A stretch of 64,000 nt of DNA from Allomuricauda sp. (GCF_028280385.1 NZ_JANQLX010000009.1:1-64000); one strand, 5' to 3'; shown: positions 15,257-27,013, counted from the stretch's first letter. Numbers and translations are program-made. The notes: generated from the letters alone by a model not told the origin.

Positions 15257-16912
15257 ATGATGAAAAAGAAATTTTTTGACTTTAAACATTTAAAAGGAGA
15301 TTTTACAGGGGGTCTGGTGGCAGGCGTTGTTGCCCTACCCCTGGCATTGGCATTTGGGGTGCAGTCGGGAATGGGAGCAACCGCAGGCCTATACGGTGCA
15401 ATTGCCGTTGGTATTTTTGCGGCCTTGTTTGGGGGCACTGAAACCCAGGCAAGTGGACCAACAGGCCCTATGACCGTAGTCTCTGCAGCACTGATCGCTG
15501 CCGCTATCCAAATGAACGGAAGTCTGGACAACGCCATGAACATCATTTTGTTGACCTTTCTACTGGGAGGGTTGTTCCAGGTAATTTTTGGTTTCTTGAA
15601 TATTGCCAGTTATGTCAAGTACTTCCCCTACCCAGTAATCTCAGGTTTTATGAGTGGTGTTGGACTCATCATTGTAATTCTGCAAATATTCCCTTTTGTT
15701 GGATTGGATTCGGCCAAATCCACTTTGGCCGTTATCCAGGATCTACCGCGCCTGTTTTCAGGAGCTAACCTTAATGCCCTTGTTTTAGGCGCAACCACCA
15801 TAGCCATTTATTTCCTTTTCCCAAAAATCACCAAGGCCATACCGAGTGCTCTCGTGGCCCTTATTATCGCTACCCTGATTGCTTATTTCGGCAAAATGGA
15901 TGTGCCCTTGATAGGCGAAATACCCTCTGGATTGCCAGCGTTTCAGCTAGGGGGCATTTTTAACGTGGACCCAAGTGTCTATACGTTGGTATTGGAATAT
16001 GCCTTGGTACTGGCTGTTCTGGGGAGTATTGATTCCTTGCTGACATCTGTTATAGCAGATAATATGACCAAGACAAAACACAACAGCAATCGGGAGTTGA
16101 TTGGGCAAGGAATTGGCAATATGTTGGCTGCTGCCATCGGGGGAATTCCGGGTGCAGGTGCAACCAAAGGAACAGTGGTGAACATCAATGCAGGGGGAAA
16201 AACTAGATTGTCAGGAATCATACACGGCCTTTTCCTGCTTGCAGTGCTGTTGGGACTTGGTAAGTTAGCGGCCCATATTCCCTTGTGTGTATTGGCTGGT
16301 TTGCTTATTCCCATAGGTTTCAAGATTGTTGATTTCAAGGGGTTGAAGCATTTGACAAAAGTGCCGAGGCCAGATGCTGTGGTACTGGTTTTGGTGTTGC
16401 TCATCACAACCTTCGGAAGCCTGATTCATGCCGTAGGCATTGGCATCGCACTGGCTTGCCTATTGTTCATGAAAAAATCAGGTGATATCAGTGAGAAAGG
16501 TCTAGAGGTTGGAAAAATAGCAGACTTGGATGGTTCCAAACCCTGGCAGGATGAAACGGAGTTCTATGAGAAATATAAGGACAAAGTGATTATTAAACAT
16601 CTGTACGGTCCTTTGTTTTTTGGCTTCACTTCCTATTTTAAGGACCAAATCAAGGCGCTTTCCGATGATGTTGAAGCGGTGATCCTAAGAATGGACAGAG
16701 TGCCTTACGTTGACCAGTCAGGTATCTACACCCTGGAAGATATTATTTTTGACCTGCGCGCCCAAAATACCGAGGTCATACTTGTTGGACTTAAAGAGCA
16801 ACCCAATGATATGTTAAAGGCCATTGACATTATTCCAGACCTTGTGCCAGAAGAAGATGTGTTTGAACATATTGAAGACAGTTTTGTTTATTTAAGAGAG
16901 AAGTTCAAATAA
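15257..16912 (+). CDS. SulP-family anion transporter with STAS domain
   Basis: The 551-residue protein has 10-14 membrane segments in the first ~420 residues. The SLC26/SulP signature GGLVAGVVALPLALAFGVQSG lies near the start and ASGPTGPMTVVSAAL near 70. A cytoplasmic STAS domain follows at about 455-551 (VEAVILRMDRVPYVDQSGIYTLEDII). SulP proteins move sulfate, bicarbonate or other anions across the inner membrane, often with Na+ or H+. No carbonic anhydrase is adjacent, so the substrate is open. The length is typical of the family. Confidence 0.95.
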   Translation: MMKKKFFDFKHLKGDFTGGLVAGVVALPLALAFGVQSGMGATAGLYGAIAVGIFAALFGGTETQASGPTGPMTVVSAALIAAAIQMNGSLDNAMNIILLTFLLGGLFQVIFGFLNIASYVKYFPYPVISGFMSGVGLIIVILQIFPFVGLDSAKSTLAVIQDLPRLFSGANLNALVLGATTIAIYFLFPKITKAIPSALVALIIATLIAYFGKMDVPLIGEIPSGLPAFQLGGIFNVDPSVYTLVLEYALVLAVLGSIDSLLTSVIADNMTKTKHNSNRELIGQGIGNMLAAAIGGIPGAGATKGTVVNINAGGKTRLSGIIHGLFLLAVLLGLGKLAAHIPLCVLAGLLIPIGFKIVDFKGLKHLTKVPRPDAVVLVLVLLITTFGSLIHAVGIGIALACLLFMKKSGDISEKGLEVGKIADLDGSKPWQDETEFYEKYKDKVIIKHLYGPLFFGFTSYFKDQIKALSDDVEAVILRMDRVPYVDQSGIYTLEDIIFDLRAQNTEVILVGLKEQPNDMLKAIDIIPDLVPEEDVFEHIEDSFVYLREKFK

Positions 16913-16979
16913 AGCACAGGCTTTTTAAAACCAGAAACTGTTTGAAGCCGATCCAATAAACCCTAGTGCCACTTACGTT

Positions 16980-17471
16980 ATGAAAAAGGAAGTTTTGGTT
17001 GTTTTAGGGTCTCCAAATTCCCCAGAAGGAGCGTTGAGTGATATCTCGAAAAGCCGATTGGATTATTGCAACGAAGTATTTACTGAAGGACAGGGGGTAC
17101 TATTGACCGGAGGTTGGGGTCCCCATTTTAACACATCGGACAAACCGCATGCTTTTTATGCCAAAGCCTATTTAATTAAAAAAGGACTATCGGAAAAGGA
17201 TTTTTTGGCGTTTGCACTGTCAAAAAACACCGTGGACGATGCGGTAAAAACAAAGTCAATTCTAACCACACCCAAAAATGTCAAATTGACCGTAATCACT
17301 TCCGATTACCATAAGGAAAGGGTGGAATTAATATTCAAAGAAATCCTCAATGCCTATGAGATGAGTTTTGTAGGTGTGGAAAGTAACATGGATAAAAAGC
17401 AGCTACAAGAATTAATCAGCCATGAGGACAATGCCATTAATTCCATTAAACAAAATGGATTGTATTATTGA
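16980..17471 (+). CDS. YdcF/DUF218-family protein
   Basis: The 163-residue protein has the DUF218 (ElyC/SanA/YdcF) pattern: VLVVLGSPN at the start, GVLLTGGWGPH, then SKNTVDDAVKTKSIL and VKLTVITSDYHKERVELIF with the conserved S-x-x-H. Family members take part in envelope biogenesis, or bind an adenosyl cofactor in the E. coli YdcF case. No membrane segment is present, so this is the soluble type. Confidence 0.87.
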   Translation: MKKEVLVVLGSPNSPEGALSDISKSRLDYCNEVFTEGQGVLLTGGWGPHFNTSDKPHAFYAKAYLIKKGLSEKDFLAFALSKNTVDDAVKTKSILTTPKNVKLTVITSDYHKERVELIFKEILNAYEMSFVGVESNMDKKQLQELISHEDNAINSIKQNGLYY

Positions 17472-17519
17472 TTTTCAAAACATAGGGTTTTTGATACATG
17501 GGAAAAATATAAGACACCT

Positions 17520-19232
17520 ATGAAACTGGTACGGATATTTAAGTTGAAATTTTCGCTTTTATTCACCATTGCCCTGATGTGCAATTGTGTAACCGTCGAG
17601 GATAAGAACACTGCAGATGTAATTGTGTACGGAGGTACTTCCGCTGGCATCGCAGCAGCCATTCAGACCGCTAGACTTGGTAAGTCGGTAATTTTGATTG
17701 AGCCGACAAATCGTCTGGGAGGACTCACAACCGGTGGCCTGGGACAAACCGATATCGGCAATAAGCAGGTCATTGGAGGTATTTCACGCGAGTTTTACAG
17801 CAACATCAAAGAACATTATCAAGATGATGCCAACTGGGTTTGGCAGAACAGGTCGGAATACAGGGATGGAGGCCAAACCCGTTCTACGGAGCACGAGGAT
17901 GCCATGTGGACCTTTGAACCCTCCGCCGCCCTAAAAGTATTTCATGGAATGATTAAGGGTCTGGACATCAAAGTGGTGTACCAGCAGCGAATCAACAGGG
18001 AAACAGGCGTGGAGAAAGTCAATAACGCCATTACTTCCATTATAATGGAATCCGGGGAGGCGTATCATGGGAAAATGTTTATTGACGCAAGCTATGAGGG
18101 AGACCTTATGGCAGTTGCTGGAATTTCCTATACGGTGGGAAGGGAATCCAATACTGAATATGGAGAATCACTGAACGGAGTTCAAGCCCAAAAATATGGC
18201 AAAACGCTGCTTGGAACCATTTCCCATAATAGTGTGCACCATGATTTCATAGATGGGGTAGATCCGTACATTGTTAAAGATGATCCCTCAAGTGGACTCC
18301 TAGCATTTATTTCTGACGGTGGCCCCGGCATTGAGGGGCGTGGTGACAAAGGGATTCAGGCCTACTGCTTTAGGATGACCCTCACCGACCATCCTGAAAA
18401 TCGAATAGAATTCGCAAAACCGGATGATTATAATGAGTCGGACTATGAGCTTCTTTTCCGTAATTATGAAGCAGCTTCCGGTCCTATTGAGGAGATGTAT
18501 GCCTATGGTGATCCCCTTGTTCCATGGATCAACTCGTCCATGCCCAACCGAAAAACGGATACCAATAACCAAAAAGGGTTTTCGACGGATTTTATTGGTC
18601 AAAATTGGGATTACCCAGAGGCCTCCTACGAAGAGCGGGAACGAATTGTAGACCGACATCGCAAATATCAGCAAGGATTGATGTGGACCTTGGCCTATCA
18701 TCCAAGAATTCCTGAAAAAGTGAGGGAAAAGGTGTCCAAATGGGGTACATGCAAAGATGAATATGAGCGAGAAGATGGATGGCAACAACAACTCTATATA
18801 AGAGAAGCCCGCCGGATGATCAGCGAATATGTTATGACCCAGAAAAACTGTGAGGGAATCAATACTGTCGATGATGCAATTGGTATGGCGGCCTACGGCA
18901 TGGATTCACACCATATAAAGCGATATGTAAATAGAAACGGATATGTAGCCAATGAAGGGAATGTGGAAGCGGGTGTGAAAGCACCTTTCCCGATAAGTTA
19001 TCGGTCTATTGTGCCCAAAAAAGAAGAATGCAGCAACTTAGTTGTTCCTGTATGTCTTAGCGCATCCCACATAGCATTCGGTTCCATTCGAATGGAACCG
19101 GTATTTATGACTCTCGGGCAAAGTTCAGCGATCATAGCCAATTTATCCATTGATCAAGGCAAAGCTGTTCAGGAACTGGATTATAATAGGTTAAAAAACG
19201 AGTTGATTAATCAAGGACAGATTCTGGAGTAG
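17520..19232 (+). CDS. FAD-dependent oxidoreductase, lipoprotein
   Basis: The 570-residue protein has an N-terminal signal with lipobox MCNC (about residue 23). It then has the FAD-binding motif [22 protein letters not shown] and [19 protein letters not shown], typical of the FAD_oxidored family that includes enzymes next to polysaccharide-degradation genes. [14 protein letters not shown] is the second flavin contact, and [17 protein letters not shown] closes the FAD site. It probably acts in the periplasm. The substrate is unknown; relatives are sometimes called xanthan lyases in databases. Confidence 0.92.
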   Translation: MKLVRIFKLKFSLLFTIALMCNCVTVEDKNTADVIVYGGTSAGIAAAIQTARLGKSVILIEPTNRLGGLTTGGLGQTDIGNKQVIGGISREFYSNIKEHYQDDANWVWQNRSEYRDGGQTRSTEHEDAMWTFEPSAALKVFHGMIKGLDIKVVYQQRINRETGVEKVNNAITSIIMESGEAYHGKMFIDASYEGDLMAVAGISYTVGRESNTEYGESLNGVQAQKYGKTLLGTISHNSVHHDFIDGVDPYIVKDDPSSGLLAFISDGGPGIEGRGDKGIQAYCFRMTLTDHPENRIEFAKPDDYNESDYELLFRNYEAASGPIEEMYAYGDPLVPWINSSMPNRKTDTNNQKGFSTDFIGQNWDYPEASYEERERIVDRHRKYQQGLMWTLAYHPRIPEKVREKVSKWGTCKDEYEREDGWQQQLYIREARRMISEYVMTQKNCEGINTVDDAIGMAAYGMDSHHIKRYVNRNGYVANEGNVEAGVKAPFPISYRSIVPKKEECSNLVVPVCLSASHIAFGSIRMEPVFMTLGQSSAIIANLSIDQGKAVQELDYNRLKNELINQGQILE

Positions 19233-19267
19233 GAATTATATCTAACCATAAAATCCAACCAACGGAA

Positions 19268-19783
19268 ATGGGAATAATTTTACCAATACTTACTGGTTTA
19301 CTTCTTTTTTATGCGGATTTTCAGTCTCGAAAGCGCTTAAGGAAAAATGTGCATGGGCAATTTTCATTACAACTAAATCCAAGCTATAAATGGGTTGGGA
19401 TCGTTTGCTGTTTAATAGGTTCTTTTCTTCTGAGTGCCGCAATACTTCATTGGAATGAAGAAATTTCGCTTATCGCTCCAATAGTGGTCATCATATTCTT
19501 TGTTATGGGAAGTTTTATGCTACTATGGTACTACAACTATACATTGGTCTTCGATGACAAAAAAATAATTTCCACCAACTGGAGGGGCAAAAAGAGGATC
19601 ATTAATTGGACTGAAATTGAAAACATAAAGTTCAAAGCAACATCTGGATATCTAAAACTTTACTTTAAATCCGAAAATATTGTTGTACTGCAACACTCGA
19701 CCGGATTTGTGGAATTCCTAAGGCAGATGGAATCCAAAACTAAGCACAGGGCTGAAGCCTTAAAGATCCCGTTTCAACCATAA
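19268..19783 (+). CDS. Hypothetical membrane protein with PH-like C-terminus
   Basis: The 171-residue protein has membrane helices at about residues 2-17, 41-60 and 70-90. A short beta-rich domain follows (YTLVFDDKKIISTNWRGKK, then RIINWTEIENIKFKATSGY), as in bacterial PH-domain membrane proteins. Function unknown. Confidence 0.75.
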   Translation: MGIILPILTGLLLFYADFQSRKRLRKNVHGQFSLQLNPSYKWVGIVCCLIGSFLLSAAILHWNEEISLIAPIVVIIFFVMGSFMLLWYYNYTLVFDDKKIISTNWRGKKRIINWTEIENIKFKATSGYLKLYFKSENIVVLQHSTGFVEFLRQMESKTKHRAEALKIPFQP

Positions 19784-19793
19784 AGGACATAAT

Positions 19794-20135
19794 TTGAGCA
19801 TATCTATAAAAGGAAAAAGTAAGCAGTGGTGGACCAGAAGAATGGCCTACGCAAGTTTGGGCATATTTCTCTTTACTCTCTTTGTTAATGAATTTAGGGA
19901 CTTGTTTGGGTTTGCAAAAGGATATGCCCCTCATAATTTTGCATTCAATCTTGGCTTTTTATTTCCCGCTTTACTAACTTCATTGGTGCTCGGTTCAGCC
20001 GTAATCGGGAGGACTATAAAAAACTGGAAAATATGGGCCGATCGAAAGGAAAAATGGCTTTTTATCATGCTGTCTCTACCCGTGGTTGGGTTTTGGATGT
20101 TTATGATCCTGCGAATTGTTTTAACACGTCCATAA
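19794..20135 (+). CDS. Small hypothetical membrane protein
   Basis: The 113-residue protein has three hydrophobic helices (about residues 18-36, 47-67 and 84-108). TTG at 19794 is used because the first ATG would lie at the edge of the first helix. It is 10 bases after the previous membrane protein gene and is probably cotranscribed. No family recognised. Confidence 0.68.
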   Translation: MSISIKGKSKQWWTRRMAYASLGIFLFTLFVNEFRDLFGFAKGYAPHNFAFNLGFLFPALLTSLVLGSAVIGRTIKNWKIWADRKEKWLFIMLSLPVVGFWMFMILRIVLTRP

Positions 20136-20272
20136 AACTAGTATATCACTACAGTGACCCTAGTGCTAAATGAAAGCACGATTTTAACGTTCTAGGCTAA
20201 CCGAAAAAAGTTAGAATTGGATTCCCCACGCAACCACAGAAAGATTTTCAATCTTTCAATAAAATCACTGCT

Positions 20273-20734
20273 ATGAAAAAACACACGTCTGCCAATTTCT
20301 TGTTCCTCATGGTAATTTCTTTGCTAGTGATCGGCAGTTGTTCTAAAGACGAAGGTGAAATTTCTTATAATCTTACCGGTAATTGGAAGGTTGCCTACTA
20401 TATGGAAAATGGGAAAAGAATAACCAAAGTTGATAAAAGTACGTGGCCTGACATAAATAATGGCGACATTACGGCCAATTTTTCGGAACCCGACAATAAC
20501 GGTGCGGGGACCATTTCCGGAATTACGGTGTCCAACGCCTACAATGGCGAATATGTGATTCAAAGTGATGGAAAAATTTCCATTGGCCCCATTAGCACCA
20601 CATTTATCAACGAACCGGAGTGGACTGAATTATTCAACATAAACGCTGTTCAAAATTTTGAAATTCGACATTCAGAACTTTTTATGTCTTACAATAGCGG
20701 AAGGAACATCATTGTGCTTGAGCGGAACCAATAA
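20273..20734 (+). CDS. Hypothetical lipocalin-like lipoprotein
   Basis: The 153-residue protein has lipobox GSCS (about residue 24). It then begins YNLTGNWKVAYYMENGK and continues with antiparallel strands, the opening pattern of lipocalin-like bacterial lipoproteins. The Ser/Thr-rich beta strands (GTISGITVSNAYNG) support a small beta barrel. It lacks a recognisable catalytic site. Confidence 0.78.
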   Translation: MKKHTSANFLFLMVISLLVIGSCSKDEGEISYNLTGNWKVAYYMENGKRITKVDKSTWPDINNGDITANFSEPDNNGAGTISGITVSNAYNGEYVIQSDGKISIGPISTTFINEPEWTELFNINAVQNFEIRHSELFMSYNSGRNIIVLERNQ

Positions 20735-20755
20735 CAATTGCACTTAGGGTTTTAG

Positions 20756-21523
20756 CTACTTCTTTTGGGAAATCCGTTCGCAGGCCACCGTCCAACCCGA
20801 GTCCAACCTAAATAAGACAATATAAGCGGTGGTATTCAATAAGGGATAGTCCGTTCTTACCACTGCCAATCTATCATAAACGCCAAGAATGGATACCAGT
20901 TTTGTACTGTGATCGGCCAGTTGTGACTGGACTTCAATTTCGTACGAACCATCGGATACGAGCCTGGAGTCAAAATCCTTATCCATGCCTTGCCCATCAT
21001 AAAAATTTTGGATGCTGGTCAATAATTCATTGGTTGGAAGGGCATTGTAATTTTCTTCCTGATACACCCAAAGTTTATCAATGATCATCCAAACACCGTT
21101 CATTTTGGCCAAAAAGAACAAGGTAGCGCTTCTGGTGGGGGATTTATCAATTCTTACAAAGGCCAATTGATCATGGATCACCTCCAAAGCCCCTATTTTA
21201 CGTTGGCTGGCATAGTCTTCATAATTACCGTGATTTTCGACGCGCTCAATGAAGGTTTGCTTATCCTCAATATGGATAAAGTTGTTATCGGTTCCGTCAT
21301 TATCCCTCATTTGCCAAGAACCGTGGAATGCAGCAGTCAATTTTTCCCTATCACTGTATTCAACCCCTTCGTAGTAATTTGCCATCACTGCAATAATTTC
21401 ATCAAAGGAAGTTCGATACTGTTGCGTTATGGCAGGGTCGAAAATAAAGTCTTTGTTCCCTGCCTGCTGGGCAAATACTTGTGCTGAAAAAAAACAAATA
21501 AAGATTAAAAGGTGGTTGCGCAT
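20756..21523 (-). CDS. Secreted NTF2-like protein (lumazine-binding type), two domains
   Basis: About 255 residues from the internal ATG at 21523 (MRNHLLIF), which starts a proper signal peptide ending VFAQ. The frame is open 13 codons further upstream. The mature protein has two halves. The first is a clear putative lumazine-binding/SnoaL-type domain (IIAVMANYYEGVEYSDREKLTAAFHGSWQM is its start). The second is shorter and starts ITSIQNFYDGQ-like. It is the only minus-strand gene between 1 and 42.5 kb. Confidence 0.82.
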   Translation of the reverse strand: MRNHLLIFICFFSAQVFAQQAGNKDFIFDPAITQQYRTSFDEIIAVMANYYEGVEYSDREKLTAAFHGSWQMRDNDGTDNNFIHIEDKQTFIERVENHGNYEDYASQRKIGALEVIHDQLAFVRIDKSPTRSATLFFLAKMNGVWMIIDKLWVYQEENYNALPTNELLTSIQNFYDGQGMDKDFDSRLVSDGSYEIEVQSQLADHSTKLVSILGVYDRLAVVRTDYPLLNTTAYIVLFRLDSGWTVACERISQKK

Positions 21524-21749
21524 GGTAAAATGCCTTGGCGACTTTAAAATGTTCCCAGACACTGGAATATAATCAATTAACAGCAGTCAACAGTCACTTT
21601 AATTCCGAAGATTGAATTATTTAGATCAAAATTCTTCTTAGCTTTAAAATGAAAAGGGCTTTAGAACAATTTACCCTTTTACAGTTCAATCATTCCCAAA
21701 AACAAATCCTATCTTTTGCGATAAAGCATACATCAAAACCCTTCCAAAA

Positions 21750-23507
21750 ATGAAAAAAACACAGGCTGCAGTTATAAAATTATACATGCTGGTTACTTTG
21801 TTTATCACCATTGGTATCTCCTCTTGCAATTCCGATAAAAACGCGCCGGCCACCCTAAGCATCCAACTTCCCTTTCCTTCGGAACATTATGGGGAAACCC
21901 TGGATGGACGATTGATACTGTTGATTTCGGAACATCTGGATACCGAACCCCGATTTCAGCTTCGTGATGATTCCAAAACCTGTCAAGGCTTCGGCATGGA
22001 TGTAACTGACTGGAAACCGGATGAGACCCAACAATTTGATGGGGAGGCTTTTGGATATCCCATCCGCAGTTTCAAGAATTTGCCATCGGGTGATTATTTT
22101 GTGCAGGTCCTGTTCCACAAATATGAAACCTTTAATAGGGCAGATGGACACGTGGTCAAATTGCCCATGGACCGAGGTGAAGGGCAGCAATGGAACCGCG
22201 CACCTGGCAATCTTTATTCCACACCACAAAAAGTTACCATTAGCCATGGGAAGCTCCCATCCCTGACCATAAAACTAGATCAGAAAATACCCCCCATTCC
22301 CGAACCTGAAGACACAAAATATGTAAAGCACATTAAAATCAAGAGCAAGCTATTGAGTGATTTTTGGGGCAGGGACATGTATTTGGGCGCACATGTATTA
22401 TTGCCCGAAGGTTGGGAATCCCACCCCAATGTAAAATACCCACTGGCTATCATGCATGGCCATTTTCCAAGGGATTTTGGTGGTTTCCGCACTACGCCAC
22501 CCGACCCTGATCTTGAACCGGAATATAGTGAAAGGTTCAAGGTAGAAGGGTACAATCGCATTGTTCAACAAGAAGCGTATGACTTCTACAAAGCTTGGAC
22601 CGGTCCTGATTTCCCGCGGGTCATAGCCATCACCATACAACATCCCACACCCTATTATGATGATTCCTATGCGGTAAACAGTGCTGCCCAAGGTCCTTTT
22701 GGGGATGCGATTACCCATGAGCTTATTCCGTATATCGAGCAGCAATTTAGGGGAATAGGAGAAGGCTGGTCGAGATTTGTTTACGGAGGAAGCACCGGGG
22801 GATGGGAAGCACTGGCCGTTCAAGTAAAGTATCCCACGGAATATGGGATGTGTTTTGCCGCTTGTCCCGACCCCATTGATTTCAGAGCATATTGTTTGGT
22901 AAACATCTACGAAGACGGGAACGCCTATTACAAAGAGGGTCCATTTAGAAAAACCCTAGTCCCCGGGCACCGGGATTATTTGGGAAATGTTGATGCCACC
23001 CTGCGCGATATGAACCATCGCGAATTGGTGTTGGGATCAAAAGGGCGGTCCGGCCAACAATGGGACATTTGGGAAGCCACATATTCGCCCATAGATGAAG
23101 AAGGTTATCCAAAAAGAATCTGGAATCGTCTTACCGGGGAAATAGATAAGGAAGTTGCCGCCTATTGGAAAGAAAACTATGATCTTGCCTATATTCTAAA
23201 GAGGGATTGGGGAAAATACGGCAACGACTGGAAGAATAAAATCCACCTGTATTGTGGCGATATGGATAATTATTACCTCAACAATGCCGTATACCTTGCT
23301 GAGGAGATTTTATCCGAAACCACCGCTCCCTATTACAATGGTGAAGTAGATTATGGGGATCGGGCGGAACACTGCTGGAACGGTGATCACGAAAATGGAA
23401 ATCATATCAGCAGATTACGCTACCACCAAATGTTTATCAATAAATACGTGGACAAAGTGCAAACCGTTGCTCCAAAAAGTGCTGATTTAACAAGCTGGAG
23501 GTATTGA
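21750..23507 (+). CDS. Putative esterase, alpha/beta-hydrolase lipoprotein
   Basis: The 585-residue protein has a lipoprotein signal (lipobox SSC, about Cys26), an N-terminal beta domain to about residue 190 and an alpha/beta hydrolase at about 200-580. It shows LAIMHGHFPRDFGGF, the nucleophile elbow VYGGSTGGWEA with Ser in GGSTGG, and a late His in the GDRAEHCWNGDHENG region. This fits the putative esterase (esterase D/feruloyl-esterase-like) family. It is probably in the periplasm or on the cell surface and cleaves an ester of unknown structure. Confidence 0.88.
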   Translation: MKKTQAAVIKLYMLVTLFITIGISSCNSDKNAPATLSIQLPFPSEHYGETLDGRLILLISEHLDTEPRFQLRDDSKTCQGFGMDVTDWKPDETQQFDGEAFGYPIRSFKNLPSGDYFVQVLFHKYETFNRADGHVVKLPMDRGEGQQWNRAPGNLYSTPQKVTISHGKLPSLTIKLDQKIPPIPEPEDTKYVKHIKIKSKLLSDFWGRDMYLGAHVLLPEGWESHPNVKYPLAIMHGHFPRDFGGFRTTPPDPDLEPEYSERFKVEGYNRIVQQEAYDFYKAWTGPDFPRVIAITIQHPTPYYDDSYAVNSAAQGPFGDAITHELIPYIEQQFRGIGEGWSRFVYGGSTGGWEALAVQVKYPTEYGMCFAACPDPIDFRAYCLVNIYEDGNAYYKEGPFRKTLVPGHRDYLGNVDATLRDMNHRELVLGSKGRSGQQWDIWEATYSPIDEEGYPKRIWNRLTGEIDKEVAAYWKENYDLAYILKRDWGKYGNDWKNKIHLYCGDMDNYYLNNAVYLAEEILSETTAPYYNGEVDYGDRAEHCWNGDHENGNHISRLRYHQMFINKYVDKVQTVAPKSADLTSWRY

Positions 23508-23685
23508 TTTTCCACTGTGTGGAAACAATGAAAGCAGCAAGGAATCCATCCATTTGCACAATCGGCCCGATAGTCATAAATTCAAGCATTGTGGCATGTT
23601 TCCTTTAACCATTAATTTGGTAGAAGCGACGCGTAAAGCTGCCCATTTCAGATTTCCTTAAAGAGTACTTCATAAAAACCAATCC

Positions 23686-26600
23686 ATGATAGAAATTACT
23701 ACCCTCCCATCCCAAGCACGAACCAAAAACTACCACAGCAGGACCTTGAGCCTTCTTCTTTTGTGTCTGCTGCTATTGCCTTTGACCAATCAGGCGCAAA
23801 GAAGAAAAAAGAAAGTCACCGAACCCAGCATAAAACTTACCGATTCCCTGTTCCATGGTTTAAAATGGAGGAATATCGGCCCCTATAGAGGAGGAAGAAG
23901 TGTTGCTTCCTCGGGAGTAATTGGGCAACCCCGAACGTATTACATGGGTTCCACCGGCGGGGGCGTGTTTAAAACTACAGATGCCGGCATTACCTGGAAC
24001 AACATTTCGGATAAATTTTTTAAAACGGGATCCGTCGGTGCTATTTCAGTAGCTGAAAGCGACGCGAACATTGTGTTTGTGGGCATGGGGGAACACGCTG
24101 CCCGAGGGGTCATGACATCCATGGGCGATGGGGTCTACAAATCAACGGACGCCGGAAAAACATGGAGCCATATGGGTCTGGAGAATTCCCGTCATATTTC
24201 CGATGTGATCATCCACCCCTCTGATCCAAACATCGTTTATGTGGCTGCGCAAGGCGCCCAATATGCTCCAACCCATGAAAGAGGAATTTACAGAAGCACG
24301 GACGGAGGGAATAATTGGGAACAGGTACTGCATATCGATACCACTACCGGAGCCTCTTCGTTGTCCATGGATATGACCAATCCGCGGATTTTATATGCTT
24401 CCATGTGGCAACATCGTAGATACCCGTGGATCATGGAATCTGGCGGTGAGGATTCAGGCTTATATAAGTCCACCGATGGAGGTGATACCTGGACCAAAAT
24501 GAAAGAAGGACTGCCAGAAGATTTCGGTAAGTCCGGAATTTCTGTTTCCAGGGCAAATCCAGAACGTGTTTTTGCCGTGATAGAGGCCGAAGGCAAAAAA
24601 GGCGGGGTATACCGTTCCGATGATGCTGGAAAAAAATGGAAACAAGTAAACAGTGACCGGGTGAATATTGCACGGTCATGGTATTATATGGAGATTTTTG
24701 CCGATCCACAAAATGAAAACGTGGTGTATGTACTGAATGCCCCAGTGATGAAATCCATTGACGGCGGAAAAAGCTTTACCGATGTTCCTGTTCCCCACGG
24801 GGACAATCACCACCTTTGGATCAATCCCTATGACAACAGCAACCTGATCAACTCCAATGACGGGGGCGCCAATATTTCTTTTAATGGTGGTAAAAGTTGG
24901 AGTACGCAACAAAACCAGGCTACAGCTCAGTTTTATCGGGTGATTACTGATAATTTGGTGCCCTATAATGTGTATGGCGGCCAGCAAGACAACTCGGCAA
25001 TAGCGATTGCAAGCCGTACCAATGATCAAGGAATTGATTGGAAGGATTGGTATTCCGTTGCTGGAGGGGAAAGTGCATTTATTGCCTTTGACCCAGACAA
25101 TCCGGAAACGGTTTATGGAGGCACGTACCAAGGAAATATCAGCAAGTGGACGAAATCATCGAGAGCGCAGAAATCCATCAAGGAATACCCAGAATTGGGT
25201 TTGAGTATCGCCCCAAAAGATTCCAAGTACCGCTATAATTGGAACGCACCGATTATTACATCTCCACATGACAGAAACACCATATATCATGCTGGAAATG
25301 TAGTGTTCAAAACAACGGATGGAGGAACAAGTTGGACCACCGTAAGCCCGGATTTGACCAAAAATGAAAAAGACAAACATGGTCCAGGAGGCGGCCCGTA
25401 TACCAACGAAGCCGCTGGAGGGGAGAACTACAACACCATCACAGCTTTGGTAGAATCCCAGCATCAGGAAGGTCTTCTATACGCAGGTACCGATGATGGT
25501 TTGTTGCACCTTACCAAAAATGGAGGCACCAGTTGGGAAAATATTACCCCTGAAGGTATTTCAGATGGCATTATCAACAGTATTGACATTTCCGAACATG
25601 ATCCGGCTGTGGCCTATGTGGTGGTTATGCGGTACAAATCATTGGATCTAAGCTCTTACATTTTCAAAACCACGGATTATGGTCAAAGCTGGGTGAAAAT
25701 CGTGAATGGCTTGGACGACCCGAATGGGTTTACAAGGGTGGTACGGGCAGATAAAAATCGAAAAGGATTGCTATACGCAGGAACCGAGACAGGCTTGTTC
25801 GTCTCCCTTGATGATGGTGCACATTGGCAACGCCTTTCCTTGGGTTTACCGGTTGTTGCCATCAATGATCTAATTATCCAGGACAACGATTTGGTGGCGG
25901 CCACCTCAGGGCGTGGATTCTGGATTTTGGACGACTTGGCCGTCCTCCAAAACTTGACCGCTGAAAACAAAACGTTTCAACTGTTTCCGCCAAAACCAAG
26001 CTATCGCATTTTTGGTGGTGTCTCCAAAGCCGTGGGCCAAGGCCTCAATCCAAAAAGCGGGGTCACATTTGATTACTATTTAAACGAAGATGCGGACTCA
26101 CTGGACTTGAAGATGGATGTTTTGCAAGGGTCAAAAGTGATACGGTCCTATACCAACCAAAAACCGAAGGACTTTAAGACCTGGCCTGGCGGTCCTTCCA
26201 AACCCGAAGTCCTACCGTCCAAAAAGGGATTCAACAGGTTTACCTGGGATTTCAACAGGGAGGCCTTACCTGCCATCAACAAGGTTTTTGTTTTTGGTGG
26301 ACTTGGGGGATCTAGCGTTGCCCCAGGCAACTATACGTTAAGGTTGTCCTTGGAAGGGGAAACTGTGGAAACTCAGGCGGTTATTCTTCCCAATCCAGCC
26401 ATTCCGGCTACTTCGGAAGACTTTGCAGAACAACAAAACATGCTTGTACGTATAGAAAACACCCTGAAGGACATGCATGAATCCGTGATCCAAATGCGTT
26501 CCGCAAAAACTCAATTGAACAATTACGCCAAGCTCCTAAAAGGAAATGAAACGGCACAAACGCTGATTGAAAAAGGAGAAGAGTTGCAGCAACGCATCAA

Positions 26601-26880
26601 CAATTGGGAAGCACATTTGATCCAAGAGAAGCAGAAAACATTTCAGGATGTAATCAATTTTAATAACAAACTCAATGCCCAGCTCATTCAGCTCATGAAC
26701 TACATAGACCAAGCGGACCCAAAGGTGACCAAAGGCGCAAAAGAACGTTTTAGCGACCTCATGAACGATTGGCAAGTATATAAAACTGAACGGGATGCCA
26801 TCATCAACACAGAGATGAAAGCGTATAATGATTTATATACATCTTTGGATTTACCGGCCTTGATTATTGATAAGCACTAG
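23686..26880 (+). CDS. Large BNR-repeat / sortilin-like beta-propeller protein
   Basis: The 1064-residue exported protein has a signal region (hydrophobic [16 protein letters not shown]). Many Asp-box (BNR) repeats of the form S-T-D-G-G-x-x-W recur: [77 protein letters not shown]. These make one or two beta-propellers over residues about 60-760, as in VPS10/sortilin-related proteins. A C-terminal coiled-coil helical region spans about 920-1050. Marine Bacteroidota carry many such proteins; they are sometimes called glycosyl hydrolases without evidence of activity. Confidence 0.9.
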   Translation: MIEITTLPSQARTKNYHSRTLSLLLLCLLLLPLTNQAQRRKKKVTEPSIKLTDSLFHGLKWRNIGPYRGGRSVASSGVIGQPRTYYMGSTGGGVFKTTDAGITWNNISDKFFKTGSVGAISVAESDANIVFVGMGEHAARGVMTSMGDGVYKSTDAGKTWSHMGLENSRHISDVIIHPSDPNIVYVAAQGAQYAPTHERGIYRSTDGGNNWEQVLHIDTTTGASSLSMDMTNPRILYASMWQHRRYPWIMESGGEDSGLYKSTDGGDTWTKMKEGLPEDFGKSGISVSRANPERVFAVIEAEGKKGGVYRSDDAGKKWKQVNSDRVNIARSWYYMEIFADPQNENVVYVLNAPVMKSIDGGKSFTDVPVPHGDNHHLWINPYDNSNLINSNDGGANISFNGGKSWSTQQNQATAQFYRVITDNLVPYNVYGGQQDNSAIAIASRTNDQGIDWKDWYSVAGGESAFIAFDPDNPETVYGGTYQGNISKWTKSSRAQKSIKEYPELGLSIAPKDSKYRYNWNAPIITSPHDRNTIYHAGNVVFKTTDGGTSWTTVSPDLTKNEKDKHGPGGGPYTNEAAGGENYNTITALVESQHQEGLLYAGTDDGLLHLTKNGGTSWENITPEGISDGIINSIDISEHDPAVAYVVVMRYKSLDLSSYIFKTTDYGQSWVKIVNGLDDPNGFTRVVRADKNRKGLLYAGTETGLFVSLDDGAHWQRLSLGLPVVAINDLIIQDNDLVAATSGRGFWILDDLAVLQNLTAENKTFQLFPPKPSYRIFGGVSKAVGQGLNPKSGVTFDYYLNEDADSLDLKMDVLQGSKVIRSYTNQKPKDFKTWPGGPSKPEVLPSKKGFNRFTWDFNREALPAINKVFVFGGLGGSSVAPGNYTLRLSLEGETVETQAVILPNPAIPATSEDFAEQQNMLVRIENTLKDMHESVIQMRSAKTQLNNYAKLLKGNETAQTLIEKGEELQQRINNWEAHLIQEKQKTFQDVINFNNKLNAQLIQLMNYIDQADPKVTKGAKERFSDLMNDWQVYKTERDAIINTEMKAYNDLYTSLDLPALIIDKH

Positions 26881-27013
26881 TCCAATTAAGAGTTTTGCTG
26901 AGATCAAATCAGAATTACAACATGGTGTCAGCCTGATAAAATGTTTCAGCGAATAACCCGGACAGTTGCAATCAGAGTACAGGAATACACTTGAAAAGTC
27001 AGTTTGTTGGAAT

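Noticed and set aside
24676..25131. A minus-strand frame of 151 residues
   Set aside because: It is antisense to the BNR repeats and arises from the repeat codons.
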